From the NCBI GenBank assembly GCA_002710685.1, contig PALD01000069.1, forward strand, positions 212,154-276,153: a stretch of 64,000 nt of DNA, written 5' to 3'. The notes below the pieces were generated by a model that was given only the letters and a program-made list of their open reading frames with translations, had not been told where the DNA came from and ran no database searches. Positions 16,774 to 25,426 of this stretch are shown piece by piece. This DNA is from Cytophagaceae bacterium. Lineage in GTDB: Bacteria; Bacteroidota; Bacteroidia; Flavobacteriales; Flavobacteriaceae. The first letter of the stretch is position 1, and every line of letters begins with the position of its first letter. The translations under genes and the position numbers were made by a program.

Positions 16774-18426
16774 GTGATACTTAAAAAAAATATTGACAGG
16801 TTCTATATTATATTTCTCTGTCTTGTCTTTATCCTATTGATCATAGGCCTGGGAAGCTATGGCCTTGCAGAGACAAGTGAAGCCCGGTATGCCGAAATAA
16901 GCCGGGAAATGTTTCTTGCGGGAAACTATCTCAATCCAGAATTACTGGGTATTTACCATTTTCATAAACCTCCCATAACCTACTATATAACGACCCTGGG
17001 CTATGGAATTTTTGGGATAAATGAGTTTGGTGCACGTTTTTTTCTTCAAGTGGCCATAGTGCTTCAGCTGTGGCTGGTTTACAGAATATGCGTTTTACTT
17101 TTTGATAATAGAAAAACAGCCTTTATTTCTGGACTGCTCTATTTTTCAATGTTCATCGTCATCCTTTCTGGCCGCAACCTTACTACAGATGCCTACCTCA
17201 ATTTATTTATAATGGCATCCATTTATTTTTGGATTCGTTTCATCAAGGAAAACAGGCCATATCTCATCTATCTATTTTATTGCTTTGCAGGTCTTGCATT
17301 GCTCACCAAGGGGCCTGTTGCGGTACTTTTTATTCTTGTTTACACAATTACCTTTAGGGTTATCCTAAAAAAGAAGTTCACCCTGACCCTGAACCATATC
17401 GCAGGCTTTCTATTATGCCTGGTAATAGGCAGCAGTTGGTATATCATCGTGATGGTGGATAACCCCAGCTTATTCAATTATTTCATAAAAAAGCAACTGG
17501 TCGCCAGGATGACCTCAGACTCATTTGACCGGGGAAAACCCTTTTGGTATTATTTTTTGATTATCCTAGAACTGTTGCTTCCCTGGTGGCTGGGCTGTAT
17601 ACCCGGGTTGAAGAAGAAGTGGGCATCCATCAAACACCTTGACGCTCAAAGTAAGGTACTCCTGTTATCAAGCGTGATACTTTTTGTGCTGTTTTCACTA
17701 TTTAAAACAAAACTTATACTTTACTTGCTTCCCATATTCTGGATGATTGCCATTTTTATAGCGGCAAATCTGGGCAACACATCTTTTATAAGCCGTAAGG
17801 TCACTTCCATCACCTTCCTCACGGTGCTGAGCGGTATTTTTATATGGATCCTGTTGAACAGGTTCATGGGCCTTGACACCATACATACTTCATATAAAAT
17901 GTTGCTGGTAGCACTGATTGCCACTTTGGCGGGCTATGTGTTATATTACTTTATTGATGGCGGTAAAACGTACAAGCCCGCTATCATGGGTGCATTTTTT
18001 AGTGCTGCGGTGCTTTTGATTTCAAATGTTGTCATGGCCGAGAACAGTTCATTAATCAACTCGACCAGGGAAATAACCAGTTATATGGACAACCTTTCAA
18101 ATGGTGGGGACAAGACAATCCTGGTTGATGATTATCTTCTATCTTCCATTCCCTTTTATTCGGGAGAAACACAGATTACCCTTAAGGGTGGGCACAATAC
18201 CACGGATAGGGAAACCGAATTTCAAAAGGATGATGCCTGGAAGAAAACCTTATGGGACCTTAAGGATGGGGAGACGTTAAAACGTCTGGATTCCATTTCG
18301 CGTAAGCGAAATACATACTTGCTTGTACGCAATAAGTATGGCCTTGATGAGGGGTTGTCCTTTCTTAAAGATAACCTCAAGAATGTCAAGCGGTATCCCA
18401 AATGGACGATTTACTACAATGATTAA
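16774..18426 (+). CDS. GT39-family membrane glycosyltransferase, ArnT-like
   Basis: 550 residues with about 12 membrane spans. The first periplasmic loop has LAETSEARYAEISREMFLAG, matching the E-x-R-Y-A-E-I-x-R-E-M segment of PMT_2/ArnT enzymes. It is followed by YHFHKPPITYYITTLGYGIFG, matching the xxKPPLxYWxxA segment. These enzymes transfer a sugar from a polyprenyl phosphate donor to an acceptor in the outer leaflet of the inner membrane; ArnT moves aminoarabinose to lipid A. No Ara4N synthesis genes are in the window, so donor and acceptor stay open. Start: the only upstream ATG (16766) reads three codons then TGA, so the GTG at 16774 overlapping that stop is chosen. PAP2 and ICMT-like genes follow. 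Confidence 0.88.
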   Translation: MILKKNIDRFYIIFLCLVFILLIIGLGSYGLAETSEARYAEISREMFLAGNYLNPELLGIYHFHKPPITYYITTLGYGIFGINEFGARFFLQVAIVLQLWLVYRICVLLFDNRKTAFISGLLYFSMFIVILSGRNLTTDAYLNLFIMASIYFWIRFIKENRPYLIYLFYCFAGLALLTKGPVAVLFILVYTITFRVILKKKFTLTLNHIAGFLLCLVIGSSWYIIVMVDNPSLFNYFIKKQLVARMTSDSFDRGKPFWYYFLIILELLLPWWLGCIPGLKKKWASIKHLDAQSKVLLLSSVILFVLFSLFKTKLILYLLPIFWMIAIFIAANLGNTSFISRKVTSITFLTVLSGIFIWILLNRFMGLDTIHTSYKMLLVALIATLAGYVLYYFIDGGKTYKPAIMGAFFSAAVLLISNVVMAENSSLINSTREITSYMDNLSNGGDKTILVDDYLLSSIPFYSGETQITLKGGHNTTDRETEFQKDDAWKKTLWDLKDGETLKRLDSISRKRNTYLLVRNKYGLDEGLSFLKDNLKNVKRYPKWTIYYND

Positions 18427-18427
18427 G

Positions 18428-18460
18428 CTTTAGATTTACTTTAGATTTTCTTCAAGTTTT
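18428..18460 (+). promoter_or_regulatory. Promoter of the PAP2/ICMT-like pair: same direct repeat
   Basis: CTTTAGA (18428) and CTTTAGA (18439) are 11 bp apart, starting one base after the GT39 stop codon. A possible -7 element CAAGTTTT (18453-18460) sits two bases nearer than in the best copies and matches poorly. The 5' leader to the PAP2 start would be about 70 bases, longer than at the other promoters. Confidence 0.62.
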
Positions 18461-18537
18461 AAATAGATTCAATGGTCACCTTTGGGGCATAAATCAATGC
18501 CCATGGATGAACTGCTACTTAACTTAATCTATTTTTA

Positions 18538-19125
18538 ATGTTATCTTTTTTACAAGATTTTAAATCTTCAATTGCCATACTGGCAATTACCCTTACGATA
18601 TGCAGTTCACAAGTTGCCGTTGCCCAAGGTACCGCGGAGACGAAACCCAAGATAGGTACTACTCAAAAACTGGGTGATATCATACTTGTGGGCCTGCCCG
18701 CCGCCGCCCTGGGGACCAGCTTGATAATAGGCGATGAGCAGGGGGCATGGCAGTTTACAAAAGGGCTGCTGCTTACTACGGGTATAACCTATGGATTAAA
18801 GTACAGCATCAACAAGACCCGTCCAGATTATAGTAATGATAATGCGTTTCCATCAGGGCATACCTCGACCGTATTTCACAGTGCCGGTTATATACATCGC
18901 CGTTATGGTTTTAAATACAGCGTGCCCGCATATGTATTAGCTGGGTTTACGGCTGCAAGCAGGATAGATTCAAAAAAGCATGATATCCTTGATGTGACCG
19001 CTGGGGCGATAATAGGGCTGGGAAGTAACCTTTTATTTACCACTCCATATCAAAGGGAACATATCATGCTAACGTATTCTTCTAACAAGAATATGCATGC
19101 GATAGGATTACTGTATAAATTTTAA
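18538..19125 (+). CDS. PAP2-superfamily lipid phosphatase
   Basis: 195 residues. Signal-like N-terminus (cleavage near VAVAQG), then all three PAP2 signatures: KYSINKTRP (K-x6-RP), FPSGHTS (PSGH) and SRIDSKKHDILD (SR-x5-H-x3-D). The order and catalytic His/Arg residues are complete. Such enzymes dephosphorylate undecaprenyl pyrophosphate, phosphatidic acid or lipid A (LpxE/LpxF). Only a few hydrophobic stretches are present. Sharing the regulon operator with an ArnT-like gene, and being followed after 4 bp by an ICMT-like methyltransferase, favours a role in lipid A phosphate remodelling over basal undecaprenyl recycling. That is inference. Confidence 0.9.
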   Translation: MLSFLQDFKSSIAILAITLTICSSQVAVAQGTAETKPKIGTTQKLGDIILVGLPAAALGTSLIIGDEQGAWQFTKGLLLTTGITYGLKYSINKTRPDYSNDNAFPSGHTSTVFHSAGYIHRRYGFKYSVPAYVLAGFTAASRIDSKKHDILDVTAGAIIGLGSNLLFTTPYQREHIMLTYSSNKNMHAIGLLYKF

Positions 19126-19129
19126 CCTT

Positions 19130-19879
19130 ATGGCACTACAAACAGAATTACGGAAACAAGGGGATTATCTTTTTAAGAATCGTAGCCATCTACCCATCAT
19201 CTTTTTAATTACTGGTTTATGTGTATTTATATATGGTAAAATGGGAGGCCAAACCATGATAAATGCCCTATCGACAGAATATTATAGATTTATCTGCCTG
19301 GGTATCTGCTTACTGGGCCTTGCCATAAGGGTATTGACGGTAGGCCACACGCCAAAAAATACCTCCGGGCGCAATACTTGCCAGGGGCAGGTTGCATCAC
19401 AGATCAATACCACGGGCATGTATTCATTATTGAGACATCCCCTTTACCTGGGCAATTTCTTTATGTGGTTAGGTGTGGCCATGCTTACTGAGAACTTGTG
19501 GTTTGCCGTGTCATTCATATTTCTATATGGACTATATTATGAAAGGATAATGTATGCTGAAGAAGCTTTTCTTGTTGAGAAATTTGGCAGTGCCTATCTA
19601 GAATGGGCGGGTAGGACGCCAGCATTTTTACCCAATCCAAAGAATTACCGTAAGCCCAAATATCCCTTTTGTATCGTGAAGGTCTTAAAAAAGGAAAAAA
19701 ATGGACTTGCTGCAATTTTCTTACTGTTCTGGATATTTGACCTTGCAGGAAATAGTGCCTTGAGTAAACACCTGGTAATAGTCTATGATTTTTGGTTTTA
19801 TGCTGCAGCCAGCACATGTGTCATCTATTTGCTTTTAAAGGTCATCAAAAAGAAGAACCTTCTAAGGGAAAGGAATTGA
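19130..19879 (+). CDS. Isoprenylcysteine methyltransferase-like (ICMT/PEMT) membrane methyltransferase
   Basis: 249 residues with five or six membrane spans. The ICMT/PEMT signature is clear: TTGMYSLLRHPLYLGNFFMWLG (RHPxYxG SAM-binding segment, about residues 97-118), then YYERIMYAEEAFLVEKFGSAYLEW, the EExxLxxxFGxxYxxY end motif. Bacterial relatives are mostly uncharacterised. The one with a known role that I recall is Leptospira LmtA, which methylates the 1-phosphate of lipid A. Here the gene starts 4 bp after a PAP2 phosphatase in the same regulon unit as an ArnT-like enzyme, so a lipid A or polyprenyl phosphate substrate is a reasonable guess. A 60-residue tail with two extra spans follows the core. 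Confidence 0.82.
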   Translation: MALQTELRKQGDYLFKNRSHLPIIFLITGLCVFIYGKMGGQTMINALSTEYYRFICLGICLLGLAIRVLTVGHTPKNTSGRNTCQGQVASQINTTGMYSLLRHPLYLGNFFMWLGVAMLTENLWFAVSFIFLYGLYYERIMYAEEAFLVEKFGSAYLEWAGRTPAFLPNPKNYRKPKYPFCIVKVLKKEKNGLAAIFLLFWIFDLAGNSALSKHLVIVYDFWFYAAASTCVIYLLLKVIKKKNLLRERN

Positions 19880-20085
19880 GTGCATTAAAACCAAATCTCA
19901 TTGAAAACTAAAAAAATGACTATTAGATAGTGAAATGGATTCAGAAGCTAATAAAAATGATTTGAACTTTTAACATTTGATATGAAGAAATATTTATTAT
20001 TAACTATGCAGGGTGGCTAGTATTTAATATTCTAAGATTTGTCTAGCTATACATTTAAAATCAAAATTATTTTCTTTTATATATG

Positions 20086-20670
20086 TTATCCAATCAATCT
20101 CCAGTTCAATTTCTTAAAAAGAACAAACAGTATTAATGGATTATCTTTAAAACCTTCCCTTATTTTTTGAAAAGCTATTCTCATTTGTGCTTCAACAGTC
20201 TTAATGGATATATTAAGTTTGATTGCAATTTCTCTATATTTAAGGCCATCCATCTTGTTGAGCAGGAGAATCTCCTTGCACTTTTCAGGTAATGTTTCAA
20301 TAATTGCTTTTAGTTTTTCCAAACGCTTTTCCAAGTGGTCATCTTCACCTATTTTATCTTCTAGGCTTTCCAACACTAATTCTTCAATGTAAATAGATCC
20401 TTGCTTTTTATTTTTTCTGTATTCATCAATGAATATGTTGTAGGCCATCTTGAATAAGAGGCTTTTTGCATGTCCATCAATTTTTAGCTTTTTTCTTTTT
20501 TTCCAAAATTTGATAAAGCTTTTCTGGGCAATGTCCTCAGATTGCATTACATCATTTGTAAATGTGTTCACATACAAGACCAGTGCCTCATAATACCTTC
20601 TAAAAAATATTTGAAAGGCCATCCTATCGTTTTTGATAATGGCCTTAACTAAATCGCTGTCTTCTTTCAT
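20086..20670 (-). CDS. ECF sigma factor (FecI-like, Bacteroidetes type), module 1
   Basis: 194 residues from the ATG at 20670; a TTG three codons upstream is less likely. Region 2 has FFRRYYEALVLYVNTFTND and QSEDIAQKSFIKFWKKR. Region 4 has LPEKCKEILLLNKMDGLKYREIAIKLNISIKTVEAQM, the usual helix-turn-helix ending in KIREGF. It is divergent from the fecR gene with only 98 bp between the start codons, the standard arrangement. A FecR-released sigma factor of this kind turns on the adjacent STN-type SusC/SusD operon when substrate binds. Confidence 0.95.
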   Translation of the reverse strand: MKEDSDLVKAIIKNDRMAFQIFFRRYYEALVLYVNTFTNDVMQSEDIAQKSFIKFWKKRKKLKIDGHAKSLLFKMAYNIFIDEYRKNKKQGSIYIEELVLESLEDKIGEDDHLEKRLEKLKAIIETLPEKCKEILLLNKMDGLKYREIAIKLNISIKTVEAQMRIAFQKIREGFKDNPLILFVLFKKLNWRLIG

Positions 20671-20768
20671 TGGCTCCAATCAATCATTAAAACAAAGATT
20701 AAAAAATATTAAAAACCTTTAAGGGTTTTTTAAAGGTTTATCGTAATAGGGATAAAATAAGCAGAGAG

Positions 20769-21887
20769 TTGGAAGAATTGATCATAAAATTTTTGAATAA
20801 AGAGATTTCTGTTGAAGAATTGGGAATACTTGAAAACAAATTGAAAAGCGATTTGGCATATCGTAAAATATTCAAGGATTACACAGGTGTAAAATATGAC
20901 ATTGATGCCCAGTTTCTCCAGTTGGATAAAGAATCCGCTTTCAAGCGTATGGAAAAACAAATTTCAAAAAACAGGATAGACTGGCGTACTGTATATAAAT
21001 ATGCTGCTATATTGATTGTCTTGCTAGGGGTTTTCTCTGTCCTGAAAAGTTCACTATTAAAAACCAATCATGAAATTCCCGCACCCATCAATCAAAATGT
21101 TATACTTGACCTGGGCAATGGTGATGTAGAAATCATAGGCGGAACACCTCAAAAAATTGTCACAGGTAATGATGGGGTTGCAATCTTGAAGAATACAGGG
21201 AGTGAACTTATTTACCAGGACTCAATACCCACAACTAGCCTACAGTATAATATATTATCGATACCTAACGGTAAGAAATTCAGTATCGTTTTGTCTGAAG
21301 GGACGAAGATTACCTTGAATTCAGGTTCATCGATTAAATATCCCGTGCAATTTTTAAGTGAAGGCAGTAGGGATGTGTATGTTGAAGGAGAAGCTTTTTT
21401 TGAAGTATCACATGACAAGAATAGGCCATTTAAAGTTCATACAGATTTTTCTACCGTTACGGTACTGGGAACCAAGTTCAATGTAAATAATTATGGAGAG
21501 AATGGTAAAATTTCTGTAACACTGGTAAATGGAAAGGTAAGCTTTCAAAGCTTACAAAAAGATGATAAGGAAATTGAACTATTGCCAGGATTTCAAGGCA
21601 TATTAGATAAATCCAGTGGTAGAATTGCCCAGCATTGGGTAAATACTTCAATCCATACGGCATGGATGAATGATGAGCTTGTCTTTAAAGAGGAAAAGTT
21701 TGAAAATATAATTAGGACACTTGAACGGTTTTATAATGTTCCCATTACGGTAGACAATAAAAAATTAGCAAATGAAAAATTTATTGCCAGTTTTAAAAAC
21801 AAGACATTAGAAGAAGTCCTAACTTATTTTGCTGATGCTTATCAGTTAGATTATACGGTGAAGGACGGTAAAATAACAATTAAATAA
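20769..21887 (+). CDS. FecR-family anti-sigma factor, module 1
   Basis: 372 residues. The start is TTG at 20769: it gives an N-terminus (MEELIIKFLN) that aligns with the paralogous FecR at 35.9 kb (MKTLIIKYLN), and no ATG or GTG lies in frame nearby. Cytoplasmic anti-sigma part 1-75, one membrane span (about 78-96), then the FecR domain (about 135-230; SIPNGKKFSIVLSEGTKITLNS, VEGEAFFEVSHDKNRPF, VTVLGTKFNV) and the DUF4974 domain at the C-terminus (about 300-372). The DUF4974 part contacts the STN domain of the receptor. Forms a signalling set with the divergent sigma factor and the SusC downstream. Confidence 0.94.
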   Translation: MEELIIKFLNKEISVEELGILENKLKSDLAYRKIFKDYTGVKYDIDAQFLQLDKESAFKRMEKQISKNRIDWRTVYKYAAILIVLLGVFSVLKSSLLKTNHEIPAPINQNVILDLGNGDVEIIGGTPQKIVTGNDGVAILKNTGSELIYQDSIPTTSLQYNILSIPNGKKFSIVLSEGTKITLNSGSSIKYPVQFLSEGSRDVYVEGEAFFEVSHDKNRPFKVHTDFSTVTVLGTKFNVNNYGENGKISVTLVNGKVSFQSLQKDDKEIELLPGFQGILDKSSGRIAQHWVNTSIHTAWMNDELVFKEEKFENIIRTLERFYNVPITVDNKKLANEKFIASFKNKTLEEVLTYFADAYQLDYTVKDGKITIK

Positions 21888-21898
21888 TTAAAAAAAAC

Positions 21899-21928
21899 AA
21901 CCGGAAAATGAGGCAACATTTTCCGGTT
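21899..21928 (+). terminator. Hairpin between fecR and susC, module 1 (attenuator or terminator)
   Basis: Perfect 12-bp stem AACCGGAAAATG/CATTTTCCGGTT with loop AGGCAA, 11 bases after the fecR stop and 50 before susC. The downstream T run is only TTT, so termination would be partial. An unrelated hairpin of the same size sits at the same place in module 2. Confidence 0.65.
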
Positions 21929-21978
21929 TAATCAAAGACCACTCGATAAAAAGTAAATCTCTAACACACATTAAAAGT

Positions 21979-24900
21979 ATGAAAAGACTTCTATTCTCAA
22001 GAAGGAAAGAATCTCCTTTTTTAAAATTCGATTTAAAAATGAGGTTAACAACCCTTATTCTGCTGGTGGCCATTGGCTCACATGCAAACCCAGGATTAGC
22101 TCAAAAAAAAATCTCACTATCGGTTGATAATATGTCAATAGGAGAATTAATCAATCAAATAGAGCTCAACAGCGATTATCGTTTTATAGGTAATACGAAA
22201 GATGTGGATTTATCAAGAAAAGTTTCACTGAACGTCAAAAATGAGGCTGTGGTGAATGTTCTGGAAAAGGTTTTTAAAAATACATCCACGATCTATAAAA
22301 TTAAAGACAGCCAGATAATCTTAATAAAAAAATCATCTCCACCAAATATTATAGCCAGGCTTTTTTATAATCAAAGCATGATTACAGGGCTTGTTAAAGA
22401 TAACAATGGGGTGCCTATGATGGGAGTGACTGTGCGGGTTCAAGGTAGCAATATTGGTGTCGCAACTGATGAGGACGGTAAATATGCAATAAATGCTGAA
22501 ATTGGTGATGTCCTGCTTTTCTCGTATGTGGGTTTTGAAACTAAATTTCAGGAGATAAAAGATGCAGTTGAAATTAATGTTAATCTCAATCCTACCACAA
22601 ATAATCTTGACGAGGTTGTTCTTGTGGGTTATGGTTCTACAAAAAAAAGAGACTTAACAGGTACAGTGAACACGGTAAAATCTTCTGAAATCGAGCAAAT
22701 TGAAAGTCAAACCATTGATCAGTCAATAGCTGGTAGAGCATCTGGTGTCTATGTTAATTCAATAAGTGGTCAACCTGGTGCGGGTGCAATTGTTCATATA
22801 CGTGGATTAAGTGCATTACGAGGAGATAACCAACCTTTGTATGTGGTAGATGGTATTCCTATAATAATAAATCCTGTATTTAATGAAGAAGGTTTAGGGA
22901 CATTTGGGAGCCGTGAAAATCCACTATTAGCTATTAGTCCTAATGATGTAGAACGTATAGATATTTTAAAAGATGCCTCGGCAGCTGCGATTTACGGATC
23001 ACGGGCAGCTAATGGTGTCATATTAATTACAACTAAAAAAGGTAAAAGAAATCAAAAGCCAAAATTTAGTTTTTTAGTAAAATCAACAATTTCCAATCCT
23101 ACTAATTATTGGGATGTTCTTTCTACAGATAAATACAGAGAATTTGTAACCCAGAATGCCCAGAATCGTGTTGATGCAGGTTCACCTGGAGCATACGATG
23201 ACTCTATATTAAATAATCCAGATACTTTTTTTGGCAATACAAATACTGACTGGCAAAAAGAGGTAACTAACAAGAATGCTTTATGGAATGATTATCGTTT
23301 TGGGTTTAATGGAGGTACTCAAGATTTAAATTACTTAGTATCATTAGGGGTAAGCAATCAAGAAGGTGTAATAATAGGAAGTAAACTTAATCGCTACAGT
23401 CTTAGTACTAATCTTGATGCAAATGTTTCAAGAACTATAAAGACCGGTATTTCGTTAAACTATAATTATACAGTGAATAAATCATCGGGAATTAGAGGAT
23501 TACAACAAAGTGCCAGTTTTAGGCCAGATGTAGGAGTATATGATGGAAATGGGCAGTATACAACAGTACCAGCTCAAGGAGGTACTTTAGGGGCAAATGT
23601 ATTTGCCAGAAATCCTGTAGGTGGAAACGGTCTTGCGACAAACTCTCGAATAGGTCAATATTTATTTGGATCTATTTACGGGGAAATTAAAATTATAGAA
23701 GCATTAAATTTTAAATCTCAAATAAGTATTTCTTTAGGTAATGATCGTACTTCAAATTTTCTACCATCTTTTGCAGATGATGCTTTAAGCAGTAATCTTA
23801 TTACAGCAGTTTTGGATAAACAGAGAAATGATAGTTACGCAACTGTATTTAGTAATACTTTAAACTATAACAAAGAATTTCTAGGAGGTCATAGGCTAGA
23901 TGCGGTTGTGGGTATTTCTTGGGATAGAAATCGCAACGATTTAGAATCTCAAACCTATGCAGGCTTTCCAGATGATTTTATTCTAACCAATATAGGCTCA
24001 GCTCAACGAGTTAATAATTTTTCAAGTGAGGCCATTGAAGGAGCATTAAATTCAGTTTTTGGACGTTTCAATTATAATTATAAAGATCGATATCTAGCTA
24101 CATTTACTGCACGTAGAGATGGTTCCACAAAGTTTGGCCCTAACAATAAATACGGCTTTTTTCCCTCTGGGGCATTAGCCTGGAATATTCATAATGAAGA
24201 TTTTTTTGATTCCTCAACTATAAATCAATTAAAAATAAGGACTTCTTTAGGTAGGACAGGTAATGATAATTTAGCCTCATTCACCTATTTAGCCTACATG
24301 TCTTCACTTGCTAGTCAACTTTCTTTTTATGGTAATAACAATGGAATTGTTATTACTGGATTACCCAATTCTGATATCAGGTGGGAGGAGACAGACCAAT
24401 TAGATATTGGAGCTGAGTTTAGTTTACTCAATAGCCGAATTAATGGGGAAATAGTGTATTATGAAAAAAATACATCTGGTATAATTTTATATAGCCCATT
24501 ACCATCAGAAAGTGGTTTTGGATCATTTAATGCTAACGTTGCAGATGTAAGTAATAATGGTTGGGAGATAAGTCTTAGTGGAGATATTCTTCAAAGCAAA
24601 AAAATAAATTGGAATTCTTCTTTTAATATCTCTTTCCCTAAGGGTAAGGTAGAAAACTTATATGGTTCTACTATTTATAGGGACGGTAGAACCCCTTCAG
24701 TAGTAGAAGGGTACCCCATTGGGGTTATCACGGGATATGACAAGATAGGAATCGCGCAAACACAGTCAGAAATTGAAGCCTTGGATAATGAGGCACCCGG
24801 GGGAAAATATTATTCAGGTTTATCGCAACCAGGAGATTATATATACAGAGATGTGGATGGAGATGGTAGAATAACCACTAATGACCGTACGGTAATAGGA

Positions 24901-25416
24901 AATATCAATCCAGATTATTATGGTGGTTGGAATAACACTTTGACTTATAAGAATTTAGATTTAAATTTTAATTTTCAATTTGCTCAAGTACAAGACCGTC
25001 AGCTTTCAAATAGTTTTAGGACTTGGGTTGACGAATACAGAAATCCTTTTAGAAATACCATATCAATTGTAAATGATACTTGGACACCAGATAATCCTGA
25101 TGCAAGATATGGACGACTGGGGACTGCCTTTGAAACCTTCAGTAGCACTTATGTAAGTGACGCTTCATACGTAAGGTTAAAGTCAGCATCCATTGGCTAT
25201 AAATTTCCAGAAAAATGGCTGGATAAATTTAGTTTGACAGCAGCAAAGATTACATTGTCAGGAAATAATCTCTTTACGATTACAAATTATCTGGGCCTAG
25301 ATCCTGAGTCAATCAGTAAACCAAGAGGAGGTCAAACCACAGACTTGATTAGGGATGAGGGATATACTTACCCTATTACAAGAACATTCACGTTGGGTTT
25401 AAATGTTAATTTTTAA
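21979..25416 (+). CDS. SusC/RagA-family TonB-dependent transporter with STN signalling domain, module 1
   Basis: 1145 residues. Signal peptide, then an STN domain (about 44-125; ISLSVDNMSIGELINQIE, ending YKIKDSQIILIKK) that signals to FecR. Next a carboxypeptidase-regulatory-like domain (about 132-205; GVPMMGVTVRVQGSNIGVAT) and a plug with NLDEVVLVGYGSTKKRDLTG, VHIRGLSALRGDNQPLYVVDG and KDASAAAIYGSRAANGVILITTKKG, all diagnostic of SusC. A large barrel ends in TFTLGLNVNF with terminal Phe. It imports an oligomeric nutrient through the outer membrane with the SusD encoded 10 bp after its stop. The neighbouring M16 peptidase suggests a peptide rather than a glycan. The coding sequence looks more AT-rich than the genes at 6-19 kb. 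Confidence 0.96.
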   Translation: MKRLLFSRRKESPFLKFDLKMRLTTLILLVAIGSHANPGLAQKKISLSVDNMSIGELINQIELNSDYRFIGNTKDVDLSRKVSLNVKNEAVVNVLEKVFKNTSTIYKIKDSQIILIKKSSPPNIIARLFYNQSMITGLVKDNNGVPMMGVTVRVQGSNIGVATDEDGKYAINAEIGDVLLFSYVGFETKFQEIKDAVEINVNLNPTTNNLDEVVLVGYGSTKKRDLTGTVNTVKSSEIEQIESQTIDQSIAGRASGVYVNSISGQPGAGAIVHIRGLSALRGDNQPLYVVDGIPIIINPVFNEEGLGTFGSRENPLLAISPNDVERIDILKDASAAAIYGSRAANGVILITTKKGKRNQKPKFSFLVKSTISNPTNYWDVLSTDKYREFVTQNAQNRVDAGSPGAYDDSILNNPDTFFGNTNTDWQKEVTNKNALWNDYRFGFNGGTQDLNYLVSLGVSNQEGVIIGSKLNRYSLSTNLDANVSRTIKTGISLNYNYTVNKSSGIRGLQQSASFRPDVGVYDGNGQYTTVPAQGGTLGANVFARNPVGGNGLATNSRIGQYLFGSIYGEIKIIEALNFKSQISISLGNDRTSNFLPSFADDALSSNLITAVLDKQRNDSYATVFSNTLNYNKEFLGGHRLDAVVGISWDRNRNDLESQTYAGFPDDFILTNIGSAQRVNNFSSEAIEGALNSVFGRFNYNYKDRYLATFTARRDGSTKFGPNNKYGFFPSGALAWNIHNEDFFDSSTINQLKIRTSLGRTGNDNLASFTYLAYMSSLASQLSFYGNNNGIVITGLPNSDIRWEETDQLDIGAEFSLLNSRINGEIVYYEKNTSGIILYSPLPSESGFGSFNANVADVSNNGWEISLSGDILQSKKINWNSSFNISFPKGKVENLYGSTIYRDGRTPSVVEGYPIGVITGYDKIGIAQTQSEIEALDNEAPGGKYYSGLSQPGDYIYRDVDGDGRITTNDRTVIGNINPDYYGGWNNTLTYKNLDLNFNFQFAQVQDRQLSNSFRTWVDEYRNPFRNTISIVNDTWTPDNPDARYGRLGTAFETFSSTYVSDASYVRLKSASIGYKFPEKWLDKFSLTAAKITLSGNNLFTITNYLGLDPESISKPRGGQTTDLIRDEGYTYPITRTFTLGLNVNF

Positions 25417-25426
25417 AAAAAAAACA

